Shown here in pieces: positions 1-6,230 of a DNA stretch of 6,230 nucleotides (position 1 is its first letter; every line of letters begins with the position of its first letter). The notes below the pieces were generated by a model that searched no databases, was not told the origin of the DNA, and saw only the letters and a list, made by a program, of their open reading frames with translations. The position numbers and the translations under genes are program-made. Origin of the DNA: Simkania negevensis (GTDB lineage: Bacteria; Chlamydiota; Chlamydiia; Chlamydiales; Simkaniaceae); assembly GCA_016191565.1 (NCBI GenBank), contig JACPWA010000055.1:1-6230 (forward strand), in the 5' to 3' direction.

Positions 1-2124
1 AAAACAGGATTGGGGATTTTCGTAGGGATCCATTTTCTTCATAAATATGAGCTCTTTTCTGAAGAGCATCTATTGCGAGCTTTGCAGAAGATTATGCCAG
101 ATCTTCAGCATATAGCTGGAGGGGTATATAGTTTTCAGCAACATAAGGACCCTTTCAAGTTCCTTTATATCGAAGTAGAAAAAAAAGGAGGGCTTCCTTT
201 TTCACTAGTAGAACGAAAGCTATTGAGGCAAAACCTTAAAGAAGTACTAAAAAGGGGGGTGGAAAGGCTTCATCCTTCCATTTTTATGCTTAGCAATGAG
301 GAGGAAATAGTAAAAAATATCCTCCTCCTAAGTCGAGAAATCAGAGTACTTAGAGATCTTCCTCAAGTAATGATCCATTTTGACGAGCAAAGTGAAAAAG
401 AAGTTTCTTTCCAGATTCTTGTTGCTTATCTTGGCAAGAAAGACCTTTCTCTTCTTGATTTTTTTGAGCAAAGTCAAGTTGCCTATCTTCCCCTTCGGGA
501 GCAGATTGTACGTCATCTGAGGAAAAAATATCCGGTTCGGGCTCAATTCTTTAAGCTTACCCTTTCTAAAACTTCTGAGATGCTTAGATCTGATCTTTCT
601 TTAAATTTTTATGCTGCCAGAGAAAAAATATGCAATCTCTTATCAAATGCTTTTGGAGAATTTCGAGATTACAATGGGGGATTAATCCTTAAGCAAGGGG
701 AAACTTTAACGAAGTTTAAAGAAGCCTTTTCTAGCTCCTCTCCTGAACTTTTGGACAATTTTTTTTATGCGATTACCCCTATTGAAGCGCAAGCAACTCT
801 TCCCTTAAATAGCCTTAGTATCCTCTTCGAGCTGTTTGTTGAGGGACAAAACCACTGTCTTTTGCGCAAGAAAGATCACTTTGCAAAAATTGCTCAGTAT
901 GAAGGAGAGACTTATGCTTTTTTTAAGATCAAAGGATGCTCTGACCTTGAACAATTTATAGAAGAATTTAAACACCTGCAGAAATATTTAATTTCAGTTC
1001 GCCTAGGCATAGAGGATGCAACCTGTCTATGCTATCTCTTTAGAGGTAACGTCATTGCAGAGCATAATCTATTTGTCAATCTCTTTCATCGCGCTATTGA
1101 GTCTTGGAAGAATAAAGGTGAAGGTACTAAAACCCTGCGGTTAGCAATTGATGTGAAAATTCTTTCTTTGGATCCTCGTATTCAGGGAGGAGAAGGTACA
1201 AAAGTTATTTTGAGAATGCTTTTTGAGGGATTAATGCGTTTTGATCCTTCTGGGCAAGTTATTTTCGGGATGGCTAAGTCGGTGAGGGTTTCTCGCGATA
1301 AAAAGAAGTACACATTTCAGCTTCGCCCTGCTCATTGGTCAAATGATACTCCTGTTACAGCAAATGATTTCGTCTATGCTTGGAGAACCCTTTTATCTCC
1401 CTCTTTTAAGACCCCTTTTGCTTATCTTTTTTATCCAATAAAAAATGCTCAGGAAATTAAAGAAGGTCGGTTAGATCCTACCTGTTTAGGGGTGCAAGCC
1501 TTAGGTAAAAATATTCTTGAAATCCAGCTCGCCTCTCCAACTCCCTATTTCCTAGAACTTCTGGCTCAATCTCAATTTTCTCCTATTCATGCAGCTGTTG
1601 ATCAACTTCATCCTACCTGGTCAAACCAAGAGGGGATGGAATATATTTGTAACGGGGCTTTTTTACTTCGGAAGAAATATTCTTATCAGGGATGTGAACT
1701 AGTTAAAAATCCTTACTACTATGATACAGCAAAGGTTCAAATCGACCGTGTAACAATTAAAAGTGCACTTCTTCCAGAAATTAGAGAGATGTTTATCCGA
1801 GATGAGATTGATTGGTTGGGATTTCCAACGGGAGCGATCAGCCTTTCTTCTTTACCATTAACTCACGGAGAAACCCTTGCTCTTCCGAATGATTCTTCCT
1901 ATTGGTATATTTTTAATACCCAACAATATCCTTTTCATTCAGTAAAAATTAGAAGAGCATTTGCTTCGGTAGTGGACCGAGCACAGATTTTACAGGCTAT
2001 TTCCCCAGGATACTGGCCTGCCTTTACTCCTGTTTCGCTAAAGCACTCTCAAACTTGCCTTCTTAAGGAAAGCCAGCAAAAGGCGACAGGCGAACGGTCA
2101 TGGCAGGGGGAATGTACTGTTTAG
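1..2124 (+). pseudogene. OppA-type (family 5) solute-binding protein fused to an unrecognised N-terminal region, 5' part of a broken gene
   Basis: The frame is open from base 1 (codons AAA ACA GGA precede the first possible start, a TTG at 10), so the true start is probably outside the window. Residues here are counted from that TTG. Residues ~1-372 are not recognised: soluble-looking, mixed charge, no signal peptide or lipobox, with segments such as LSREIRVLRDLPQVMIHFDE (109-125) and EFRDYNGGLILKQ (217-229). From ~374 a family 5 extracytoplasmic solute-binding domain starts (KTLRLAIDVKILSLDPR), with the family signature YTFQLRPAHWSNDTPVTAND at 434-453 followed by FVYAWRTLLSP, then NPYYYD and YWYIFNTQQYPF. 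Such domains bind oligopeptides for an Opp ABC importer. Reading is lost after LKESQQKA (ends 2085): 12 unrelated residues follow to a TAG at 2122-2124, while the family's C-terminal end resumes in another frame. The domain assignment is firm. Whether the N-terminal region is a real fusion partner, and where the protein acts, is unknown. Confidence 0.8.
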
Positions 2125-2482
2125 CAAGATCATTAATGATGAATTTCAAATTGCTGGTCTTGATTGGATTAACCTGACCAGTGACCCAAGCTATACTTTG
2201 AACATTTTCCGAAATACAAGCGGTCAGATCAATCTTCCGAGATGGCATGATGAAAAATACGCTGCTCTTTTAGATTGTGCTGGAAAAGAGATTAGCCTTA
2301 AAAAGAGGCTTTTCTACTATAGACAAGCAGAAGAAATTCTTTGCGAGCAAGTGCCTATACTGCCACTTTTACGCAGACAGCTCTATTCAATTAAAAAAAG
2401 TCGGCTAGAAATTATCAACCATTGTCATTTAAAACAATGGGATTTTAAATGGGCATCTATTTCTAAACTAAAGGAAGTATAA
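2108..2482 (+). pseudogene. C-terminal remnant of the same OppA-type solute-binding protein, in a shifted frame
   Basis: This frame reads NVLFSKIINDEFQIAGLDW from 2111 and then INLTSDPSYTLNIFRN, NLPRWHDEKYAALLDCA and AEEILCEQVPILPLL, ending at the TAA at 2480-2482. These match the usual C-terminal order of family 5 binding proteins: a W..D..DP..fL..f segment, then W....YD.Ll, then AE.iL....PiiPl. Compared from memory with E. coli OppA, the stretch from the NEEAKKLL-like helix (here LKESQQKA) to the Trp at 2165 should be about 68 residues but is about 27. Roughly 40 codons are therefore missing, and the change of frame means the lost length is not a multiple of three. No start codon with a ribosome binding site lies at the head of this piece (the first start-like codon is TTG at 2198), so separate translation is unlikely. 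An assembly or sequencing error could mimic the frameshift but not easily the missing segment. Confidence 0.75.
2471..2477 (+). promoter_or_regulatory. Ribosome binding site of the SH2-like gene
   Basis: AAGGAAG lies inside the end of the upstream remnant and 9 nt before the ATG at 2487. The purine-rich core and spacing suit Shine-Dalgarno pairing and support 2487 as the start. The next in-frame ATG (residue 6, at 2502) has no comparable sequence before it. Confidence 0.6.
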
Positions 2483-2486
2483 CATT

Positions 2487-2852
2487 ATGGTTTCATTAGT
2501 AATGATAGATCAACATCAAGAGGACTTGGAAAATTTGGAAAAAGAAATTTTTTCTCATCCCGCTTGGTATGGCCATCTCACTGGAATGGGTTGTGAAGAT
2601 CTTTTGAGGGACTGTTTTTCTTTCTCCTATCTTTTTCGCAGCGGGGAGGAGAGATTTCACTACTACCTTTCGTTTGTAGTAGAGGCCCCTTTTATTTTCA
2701 AACATCAACCCTTTACCATTGCTATGGAAGAATCGAATTTGAAATGGGAGTATCGAAATGGATTCACTAGATGGGCACCTACGTTGGAAGGACTGATCCC
2801 CTCTATCATCCATCAACCCTTAGAGTTATGCCTTCCGATCGTCAAATCATAG
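2487..2852 (+). CDS. Small SH2-like domain protein, possible phosphotyrosine-binding effector
   Basis: The 121-residue product follows the SH2 consensus in order. It has PAWYGHL at 25-31 (SH2 proteins open with WYhGkl), CEDLL at 36-40 (the eAe.LL of helix A), SYLFRSGE at 47-54 (the FLVRES strand, with R51 at the phosphate-binding Arg), FHYYLSFV at 57-64 (the y.LSv strand), FKHQPF at 71-76 (H73 at the His of v.HYkI), and APTLEGLIPSIIH at 97-109 (the sleeLI..y helix). The first motif is one residue shorter than the usual WYHGK. SH2 domains bind phosphotyrosine and are common in animals; in bacteria they are known mainly as host-directed effectors, for example in Legionella. No membrane segment or signal peptide is seen, and an N-terminal 25-residue tail could carry a secretion signal. 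The gene sits 4 nt after the broken binding-protein gene and overlaps the next reading frame by 25 nt. The SH2 fold is inferred from motifs; secretion and ligand are unproven. Confidence 0.68.
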   Translation: MVSLVMIDQHQEDLENLEKEIFSHPAWYGHLTGMGCEDLLRDCFSFSYLFRSGEERFHYYLSFVVEAPFIFKHQPFTIAMEESNLKWEYRNGFTRWAPTLEGLIPSIIHQPLELCLPIVKS

Positions 2853-3052
2853 ATAATGGGAGTGATGAAACCTCTTTTTGGAAGGTGACTCGAAAACTTG
2901 CTTCTGATTTTTTCTCTATTCTCTTGATCCTACTTGTGGGATCAGGAGTGGGTTTTTTTGAGCGGATCTGTATGGCACGATCCTCTTTGGAAATGCTTCA
3001 AGGAGTTGTTCAAGCGATGTGTGCTCTGCAGGTTTTCCAGCTCAGCTCTTAA
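2828..3052 (+). pseudogene. N-terminal fragment of a MATE-family transporter
   Basis: The piece reads from ATG 2828 (inside the end of the SH2-like gene, with no clear ribosome binding site) for 74 residues to TAA 3050-3052. A polar start (MPSDRQIIDNGSDETSFWKV) is followed by a hydrophobic helix at ~28-44 (DFFSILLILLVGSGVGFF) and then ERICMARSSLEML and ALQVFQ at ~66-71. This layout suits the first transmembrane helix of a multidrug and toxic compound extrusion protein, whose second half follows at once in another frame. A full-length family member has about 450 residues and 12 helices; this open frame stops after helix 1. The start could be elsewhere, but a start after 2852 would lose the polar N-terminus. 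Assigning this piece to the same gene as the downstream half is inferred from position and character. Confidence 0.6.
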
Positions 3053-3839
3053 AGGAGCTGCCTTTGCAATGATAATCGGTCGTCTGATGTTTTGCCTGAT
3101 CCTTTTTTCCCGATATATAGGGGGTATTTGTAGAGAGAAGTATCGAACAGATCAATGGAAAGTAGAGTTTTTCTCATTATGGAGCTACTTAAAAGTTTGT
3201 ATTCCTCGCTGCTTAGGGAGAATATGCACATTGCTTGTTTGGAGTGTAACTACCTATTTCATCATCATCAAAGGGAAGGATCATTTATCTATACTTTCTA
3301 TTGGGTCGAGTTTGATACTTTTGTGCTCTTTCTTTTCAGAAAGCATTATGCAATCTATGACTTTAATTGTTTCTCGTTACTTAGGGGCCAGGAACTACCC
3401 TAAATTATGGAAAAGCTATCGCATAGGGTTTCTTTTTACTTTTGTTTTTTGTGGGATTTTGGCTATTCCCTTTTTACTTTTTCCCCGCTTTGTTCTTTCC
3501 TTTTTCTTTTTAGAAGTGCCGACCGGTTTTCTAGGCCAGCAGTTAGAATTAACAATTTATTGGATATGGATATGGATTTTGTGTAGCAATATCAGTACAC
3601 AGCTGATTGCTTTTCTGATAGCTAAACGGGATATGCTCTTTTATATGAGTATCATGCTCCTAACATGGGTTACTTCTTGCCTGCCTGTATATATCTGTTT
3701 TCATCACTTAGCGTGGCCTCCTAGTGCCTTTTGGCTTATTCTCATCGCTGACCAATGTATTGTCTCTATTATCTATGGGTGGCGCATCTATCAACTCAAA
3801 GTAGCTGAAGTAGAAAAGGAGCTTGTAAACTCTGGGTAG
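3048..3839 (+). pseudogene. C-terminal part (helices 6-12) of the MATE-family transporter
   Basis: The relevant frame begins with LKGAAFAMIIGRLMFCLI at 3048 and runs 263 residues to TAG 3837-3839. It holds seven hydrophobic segments. Typical MATE second-half features are LKGAAFAMIIGR (the G..GAA.at.ig of helices 5-6), YLKVCIPRCLGRICTLLVW (helix 7), LSIGSSLILLCSFFSESIMQ followed by SRYLGARNY (helix 8), IPFLLFPRFVLSFFF (helix 9), and a final YGWRIYQLK. MATE proteins export drugs or metabolites across the inner membrane using a proton or sodium gradient. Open-frame codons before 3048 in this frame (from ~2934) are the out-of-frame shadow of the N-terminal piece and are not protein-like. Helices 2-5, about 120 residues, are absent, so no functional transporter is expected. 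Around the join there is a tandem CAGCTCAGCT (3038-3047). Confidence 0.75.
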
Positions 3840-3847
3840 GTAAGAAG

Positions 3848-5716
3848 CTATATTTTTAGCGGAAGCCTTGTCTTTCTTTTCTGATAGGCTAAAGAGGATA
3901 GGAAAACAGTTCCTGCTAAGACCCAAATGATTACCCGAGGGAGATTAAAGAGGGGATAAGGGGATTGAAGTGGTTTTCCGAATCGGCTTCCGGGAGGATA
4001 GAAAATGAAGTCGGGAGCACCTCGAATATTATCCTCAGGCACAAACCCAAAATCTCGGCTATCGGCGCTCATCGCGTAGTTATCCCCTAGAACTAGGTAA
4101 TGCTTTTCTGGAACTTTTATCCCATACTTTTGAAGGAAGGAGAAGTCAAGAGCTCCCTCTTTAGTAAAAAGAGAGCCGTTATCCTCAAAGGGAAAGTAGG
4201 GATGATAAGAAGTAGCAGTCTTTGCTTTGAAAGCTTCCTCTTTGAGGAAAGTGATCAGAGCAGGATCTTCCTTTTCCAAAAATTTGGTGCCCATTACGTA
4301 GAGATCTCCCTTTCGATAGTAGGCGTAACGAGAAGGGAAGAGGTTTTTATAACCATTTTGCGGCTGATAAAATGTGTTCCACTCGATTCCTAGGTTAAAA
4401 AGGAGCGCTGTTTTTTCTATACTAAAAGAGTAGAGGGGATGATTTTCAGGGAGAGATTTCGTGATTCCGCTAAAGAGAACTTCTTCAGCTTTACCATGGT
4501 AAAACTCATAAGTTCCATCAGGTACCCCTTTTAATTTTGGTGAAAATTGCACAGGAGAAGGATTGCCGATCCTTCTGGCAATACCGTTTTCCACCTTGAA
4601 GCGAGCTGTATAAAGATTTTTAAAGAGGATCTTAATCTCTTTTTCTTGTAGAGGGAGAAGGGAATAACTAAGCCCAAGAGCAGGGCGAAGGCGCCCCATC
4701 AGATCTCTTTCCAAAAGGGTCGACGTTATCGAGGGATGGTGCGCGATTTCCAGGTAGAGAGGAGCTAAAGGGAGGGCTTGCGAAGAAAGAAGGGAAGAGG
4801 AAAGGAGCTCTTCTCTGCTAAGAAGGCGCACTTTCCCGTAATGTTTAAACCCCCAGAGATCGAAATAATCCTCTATCTCTTGATAAGGAGGGAGAAGTTT
4901 CCCTTGAACATGTCTTCCTCTCTCCAAAGTAAGTTGGACTACTGGCTGGTTCATCTGTTTGATGATCACATTTTTGTAGAGCCCCTCTTCTGTTTTTGCA
5001 GATAGCTCTAACCTTCCATCAAAGTAGATGTAGGGGACGTGATCAATCTTTTCAAGTAGGAGAGAATTCAGCTCTTCAGAAATCTCCTTTCCATTTTGGT
5101 CGATTCCGTAAATTTTCCCCCCATAAAAATAGAGGGTATCCCCCGGTTTTCCAATCAATCTTTTTACATACTGTTTTTTCCCAGGAAAAAGGTAGAAGTA
5201 GAGAGTATTAACATCAGCAATATCCATATTTGCCCCAGTAAAAATCAAAGTGCCTCCTCGCTTCAGGAGATCTGGGTCAAATAGGAGATGTTTAGCGCGC
5301 AAGGGAAAGTTAAGGCCAAAGGCTGTCTTTGTTACAACCAAACGATCTTGCTCTTTAAAGGTAGGGCGCATGGAGCCGGAGGGAATTTCATAGAGTTCAA
5401 ACCAAAGCGATCTGATGATCGTAGCAAAAAGAAGAGCAAAAACAAGAGCAAAAAAGGTATCGCGTAAATGGTCAAAGAGGGTTTTTTTCAGCTCCTTTTG
5501 TAAAAAACTTGCCCCTTTTTTAGTATATTCTGCTCCTTTTTCTAGATTCTTTTGCACAAGTGCTTCTTGCCACTTGTCTAGACATCCTTTGATTTCCTCA
5601 CTTTCTTTCAGAGACAATCTTCTTTTCTTTTTTTTAAAGAGGCGATAGACAACAAAAAAGAGTTTTTTACTTTTCTTAATGGAGAAAGGTGAGGTCATTG
5701 AAATGTTTGTCTTCAT
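3848..5716 (-). CDS. lepB: Signal peptidase I, large chlamydial type
   Basis: This 622-residue inner-membrane serine protease removes signal peptides from exported proteins. A basic cytoplasmic tail (~1-85, with KKKKRR at 28-33) leads to a membrane helix at ~87-103. Family boxes follow in order: box B IPSGSMRPT (111-119) with catalytic S115; box C RGGTLIF (153-159); box D YVKRLIGKPGD (183-193) with general base K185; and box E GDNYAMSADSRDFGFVP (544-560). The dyad and structural boxes are intact, so it should be active. The distance from Lys to the box E Asp is about 360 residues, against about 127 in E. coli LepB, so ~230 extra residues lie in the periplasmic domain. A second helix (~595-611) followed by YQKRKTR suggests a C-terminal anchor with its end in the cytoplasm. 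ATG at 5716 has no clear ribosome binding site; Met7 (ATG at 5698) is an alternative start. The gene converges on the transporter remnant, 8 nt apart. Confidence 0.96.
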   Translation of the reverse strand: MKTNISMTSPFSIKKSKKLFFVVYRLFKKKKRRLSLKESEEIKGCLDKWQEALVQKNLEKGAEYTKKGASFLQKELKKTLFDHLRDTFFALVFALLFATIIRSLWFELYEIPSGSMRPTFKEQDRLVVTKTAFGLNFPLRAKHLLFDPDLLKRGGTLIFTGANMDIADVNTLYFYLFPGKKQYVKRLIGKPGDTLYFYGGKIYGIDQNGKEISEELNSLLLEKIDHVPYIYFDGRLELSAKTEEGLYKNVIIKQMNQPVVQLTLERGRHVQGKLLPPYQEIEDYFDLWGFKHYGKVRLLSREELLSSSLLSSQALPLAPLYLEIAHHPSITSTLLERDLMGRLRPALGLSYSLLPLQEKEIKILFKNLYTARFKVENGIARRIGNPSPVQFSPKLKGVPDGTYEFYHGKAEEVLFSGITKSLPENHPLYSFSIEKTALLFNLGIEWNTFYQPQNGYKNLFPSRYAYYRKGDLYVMGTKFLEKEDPALITFLKEEAFKAKTATSYHPYFPFEDNGSLFTKEGALDFSFLQKYGIKVPEKHYLVLGDNYAMSADSRDFGFVPEDNIRGAPDFIFYPPGSRFGKPLQSPYPLFNLPRVIIWVLAGTVFLSSLAYQKRKTRLPLKI

Positions 5717-5732
5717 TTATACAAGAAATAAA

Positions 5733-5762
5733 AGTGTACTTCATGAAGGTCTATTGATGCAA
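5733..5762 (-). promoter_or_regulatory. Candidate lepB promoter
   Basis: On the minus strand TTGCAT (5762-5757) is followed after 18 nt by TACACT (5738-5733), a weak match to the main sigma factor's -35 and -10 boxes (3 of 6 and 4 of 6). Transcription would begin near 5726, leaving only about 10 nt before the ATG at 5716 or about 28 nt before the Met7 codon at 5698. That spacing slightly favours Met7 as the start. In DNA this AT-rich such matches arise by chance, so this is only a candidate. Confidence 0.25.
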
Positions 5763-5897
5763 TGACCCTATGTAAGAATTCAAGTTTTCCTGTTTTTGCC
5801 CTTGTCTTTGATCAAATCTACTTAAAAACTCAGTTTAAAGTGAGTAAAAAATCTCTAAAAACATGAAAAACTTGAATCTCTGGGTAAGCTCATTTCC

Positions 5898-5917
5898 TGT
5901 GGAAAATTTGTTGATAA
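5898..5917 (+). promoter_or_regulatory. Pair of DnaA-box-like sites
   Basis: TGTGGAAAA (5898-5906) and TGTTGATAA (5909-5917) each differ by one base from TGTGGATAA, the complement of the DnaA box TTATCCACA. They lie in the same orientation, 11 bp apart start to start, about one helical turn. A very AT-rich stretch begins about 40 bp to the right. This is compatible with a replication-origin element or a DnaA-controlled promoter, but two imperfect boxes alone do not establish either. Confidence 0.35.
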
Positions 5918-6010
5918 CTTTTTGCTAGCTTAGCGCTTTCTTCTTAGTATTCAAGAGGTTTAGGGAAAAATAAACATACTATTAATATTTTTAAACAAAC
6001 ATTTAACTTA

Positions 6011-6039
6011 TTGATAAAAAACATGTTGTATTGTAATTT
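6011..6039 (+). promoter_or_regulatory. Weak candidate rightward promoter
   Basis: TTGATA (6011-6016) is followed after 17 nt by TAATTT (6034-6039); TGTAAT at 6032-6037 fits the -10 box better but with a 15-nt spacer. Transcription from here would run into the hairpin-rich segment to the right. The local DNA is so AT-rich that chance matches are likely. Confidence 0.2.
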
Positions 6040-6100
6040 GCGAAGATGGTCTTCTTGAGATATGCAAAGGGATATAAGAAAAAAGAAAGAAGACTTTAAA

Positions 6101-6116
6101 ACTGTTTACAAACAGT
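6101..6116. repeat. 16-nt interrupted palindrome
   Basis: ACTGTTTACAAACAGT has perfect 7-bp arms around AC. Its inner GTTTACAA is the reverse complement of TTGTAAAC at 6130-6137, so the outer end of the neighbouring long hairpin can also pair with it. Read on the minus strand the palindrome is followed by TTT, making it a weak terminator-like element for a leftward transcript. With a 2-nt loop, a protein-binding site is as likely as an RNA hairpin. Confidence 0.5.
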
Positions 6117-6127
6117 AGAATCTAGCC

Positions 6128-6187
6128 CTTTGTAAACGTAGCTTTTGGTATTTCGCCTGCGTTATACCAAAAGCTACGTTTACAGAG
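6128..6187. repeat. Long perfect inverted repeat (hairpin)
   Basis: The arms 6131-6151 and 6164-6184 are exact reverse complements over 21 bp around a 12-nt spacer (TTCGCCTGCGTT). Two Watson-Crick pairs and one G-T pair extend the stem outward to 24 bp. Neither strand carries a T-run directly after the stem, so it is not a standard intrinsic terminator. The length and perfection of the arms suggest either a recently formed repeat element (a small non-coding transposable element or an intergenic hairpin family) or selection for an RNA hairpin. Confidence 0.85.
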
Positions 6188-6230
6188 CATTAAAGTTTGA
6201 AAATAAAAAATAAATATTTAATAATAAGCG

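Larger units (their letters stand above)
5717..6230. other. AT-rich intergenic region with no convincing gene
   Basis: This 514-base stretch upstream of lepB has no open frame with protein-like composition. It contains the candidate lepB promoter, a pair of DnaA-box-like sites (5898-5917), a strongly AT-rich run (~5957-6037), a purine-rich segment with competing short pairings (6042-6094), a 16-nt palindrome (6101-6116) and a long hairpin (6128-6187). The last 40 bases are nearly all A and T. Whatever gene lies to the right starts or ends beyond the window. Confidence 0.7.

Noticed and set aside
2063..2248. Minus-strand 61-codon frame across the break in the binding-protein gene
   Set aside because: It is antisense to recognisable family 5 sequence on both sides and shows no motif or start signal.
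2496..2816. Minus-strand frame of 106 codons opposite the SH2-like gene
   Set aside because: It has no ribosome binding site and no protein-like motif; the plus strand has a good binding site and recognisable SH2 motifs.
2934..3047. Upstream part of the long frame that ends at 3839, starting at ATG 2934
   Set aside because: It reads WDQEWVFLSGSVWHDPLWKC, unlike a transporter, while the other frame over the same bases gives a hydrophobic helix and ALQVFQ. It is the shadow of the N-terminal MATE fragment.
4100..5648. Several plus-strand frames of 60-97 codons opposite lepB
   Set aside because: All lie antisense to a gene with intact catalytic boxes, and their translations show only low-complexity or shadow sequence.
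5817..5826. Palindrome TTTGATCAAA as an operator
   Set aside because: A single perfect 10-bp palindrome in very AT-rich DNA, away from the candidate promoter boxes, is weak evidence for a binding site.
6128..6187. Intrinsic terminator
   Set aside because: The stem is strong, but no run of T follows the right arm on the plus strand (GAGCATTAAAG) or the left arm on the minus strand (AAAGGGCTAG).
6120..6190. tRNA gene, suggested by the length and folding of the segment
   Set aside because: The sequence folds as one long stem rather than a cloverleaf, and it has no TTCGA-type T-loop or anticodon arm.

Overview
The window looks like AT-rich chromosomal DNA of a chlamydia-related bacterium, probably an environmental family such as Rhabdochlamydiaceae or Simkaniaceae. 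That placement is an inference. It rests on the oversized signal peptidase I (622 residues, with a long insert between the catalytic boxes and a C-terminal membrane anchor), on an SH2-like bacterial protein, and on gene decay typical of host-restricted genomes. No rRNA, tRNA, CRISPR array, transposase or phage gene is visible.

Positions 1-3839 carry a tight rightward cluster of three genes. The first runs off the left edge. It joins an unrecognised ~370-residue N-terminal region to a family 5 (OppA-type) solute-binding domain. It is broken near 2085-2113, where about 40 codons appear to be lost and the frame changes, so its C-terminal end is in another frame (to 2482). Four bases later, behind a good ribosome binding site, lies an intact 121-residue protein that reads as a single SH2-like phosphotyrosine-binding domain (2487-2852). 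The third gene is a MATE-family membrane transporter (2828-3839). It is also broken: helix 1 is in one frame, about 120 residues (helices 2-5) are missing at about 3040-3050, and helices 6-12 continue in another frame. The small SH2-like gene is thus the only complete gene of the three.

Positions 3848-5716 (minus strand) hold lepB, complete with its Ser/Lys dyad, converging on the transporter remnant with only 8 bases between stop codons.

Positions 5717-6230 have no convincing gene. They hold a weak candidate lepB promoter, a close pair of near-consensus DnaA boxes next to a very AT-rich stretch, and a structured right-hand part with a 16-nt palindrome and a perfect 21-bp inverted repeat that lacks the T-run of a standard terminator.

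The most notable items are the SH2-like protein, a candidate host-signalling effector, and the two independent-looking deletions that flank it.
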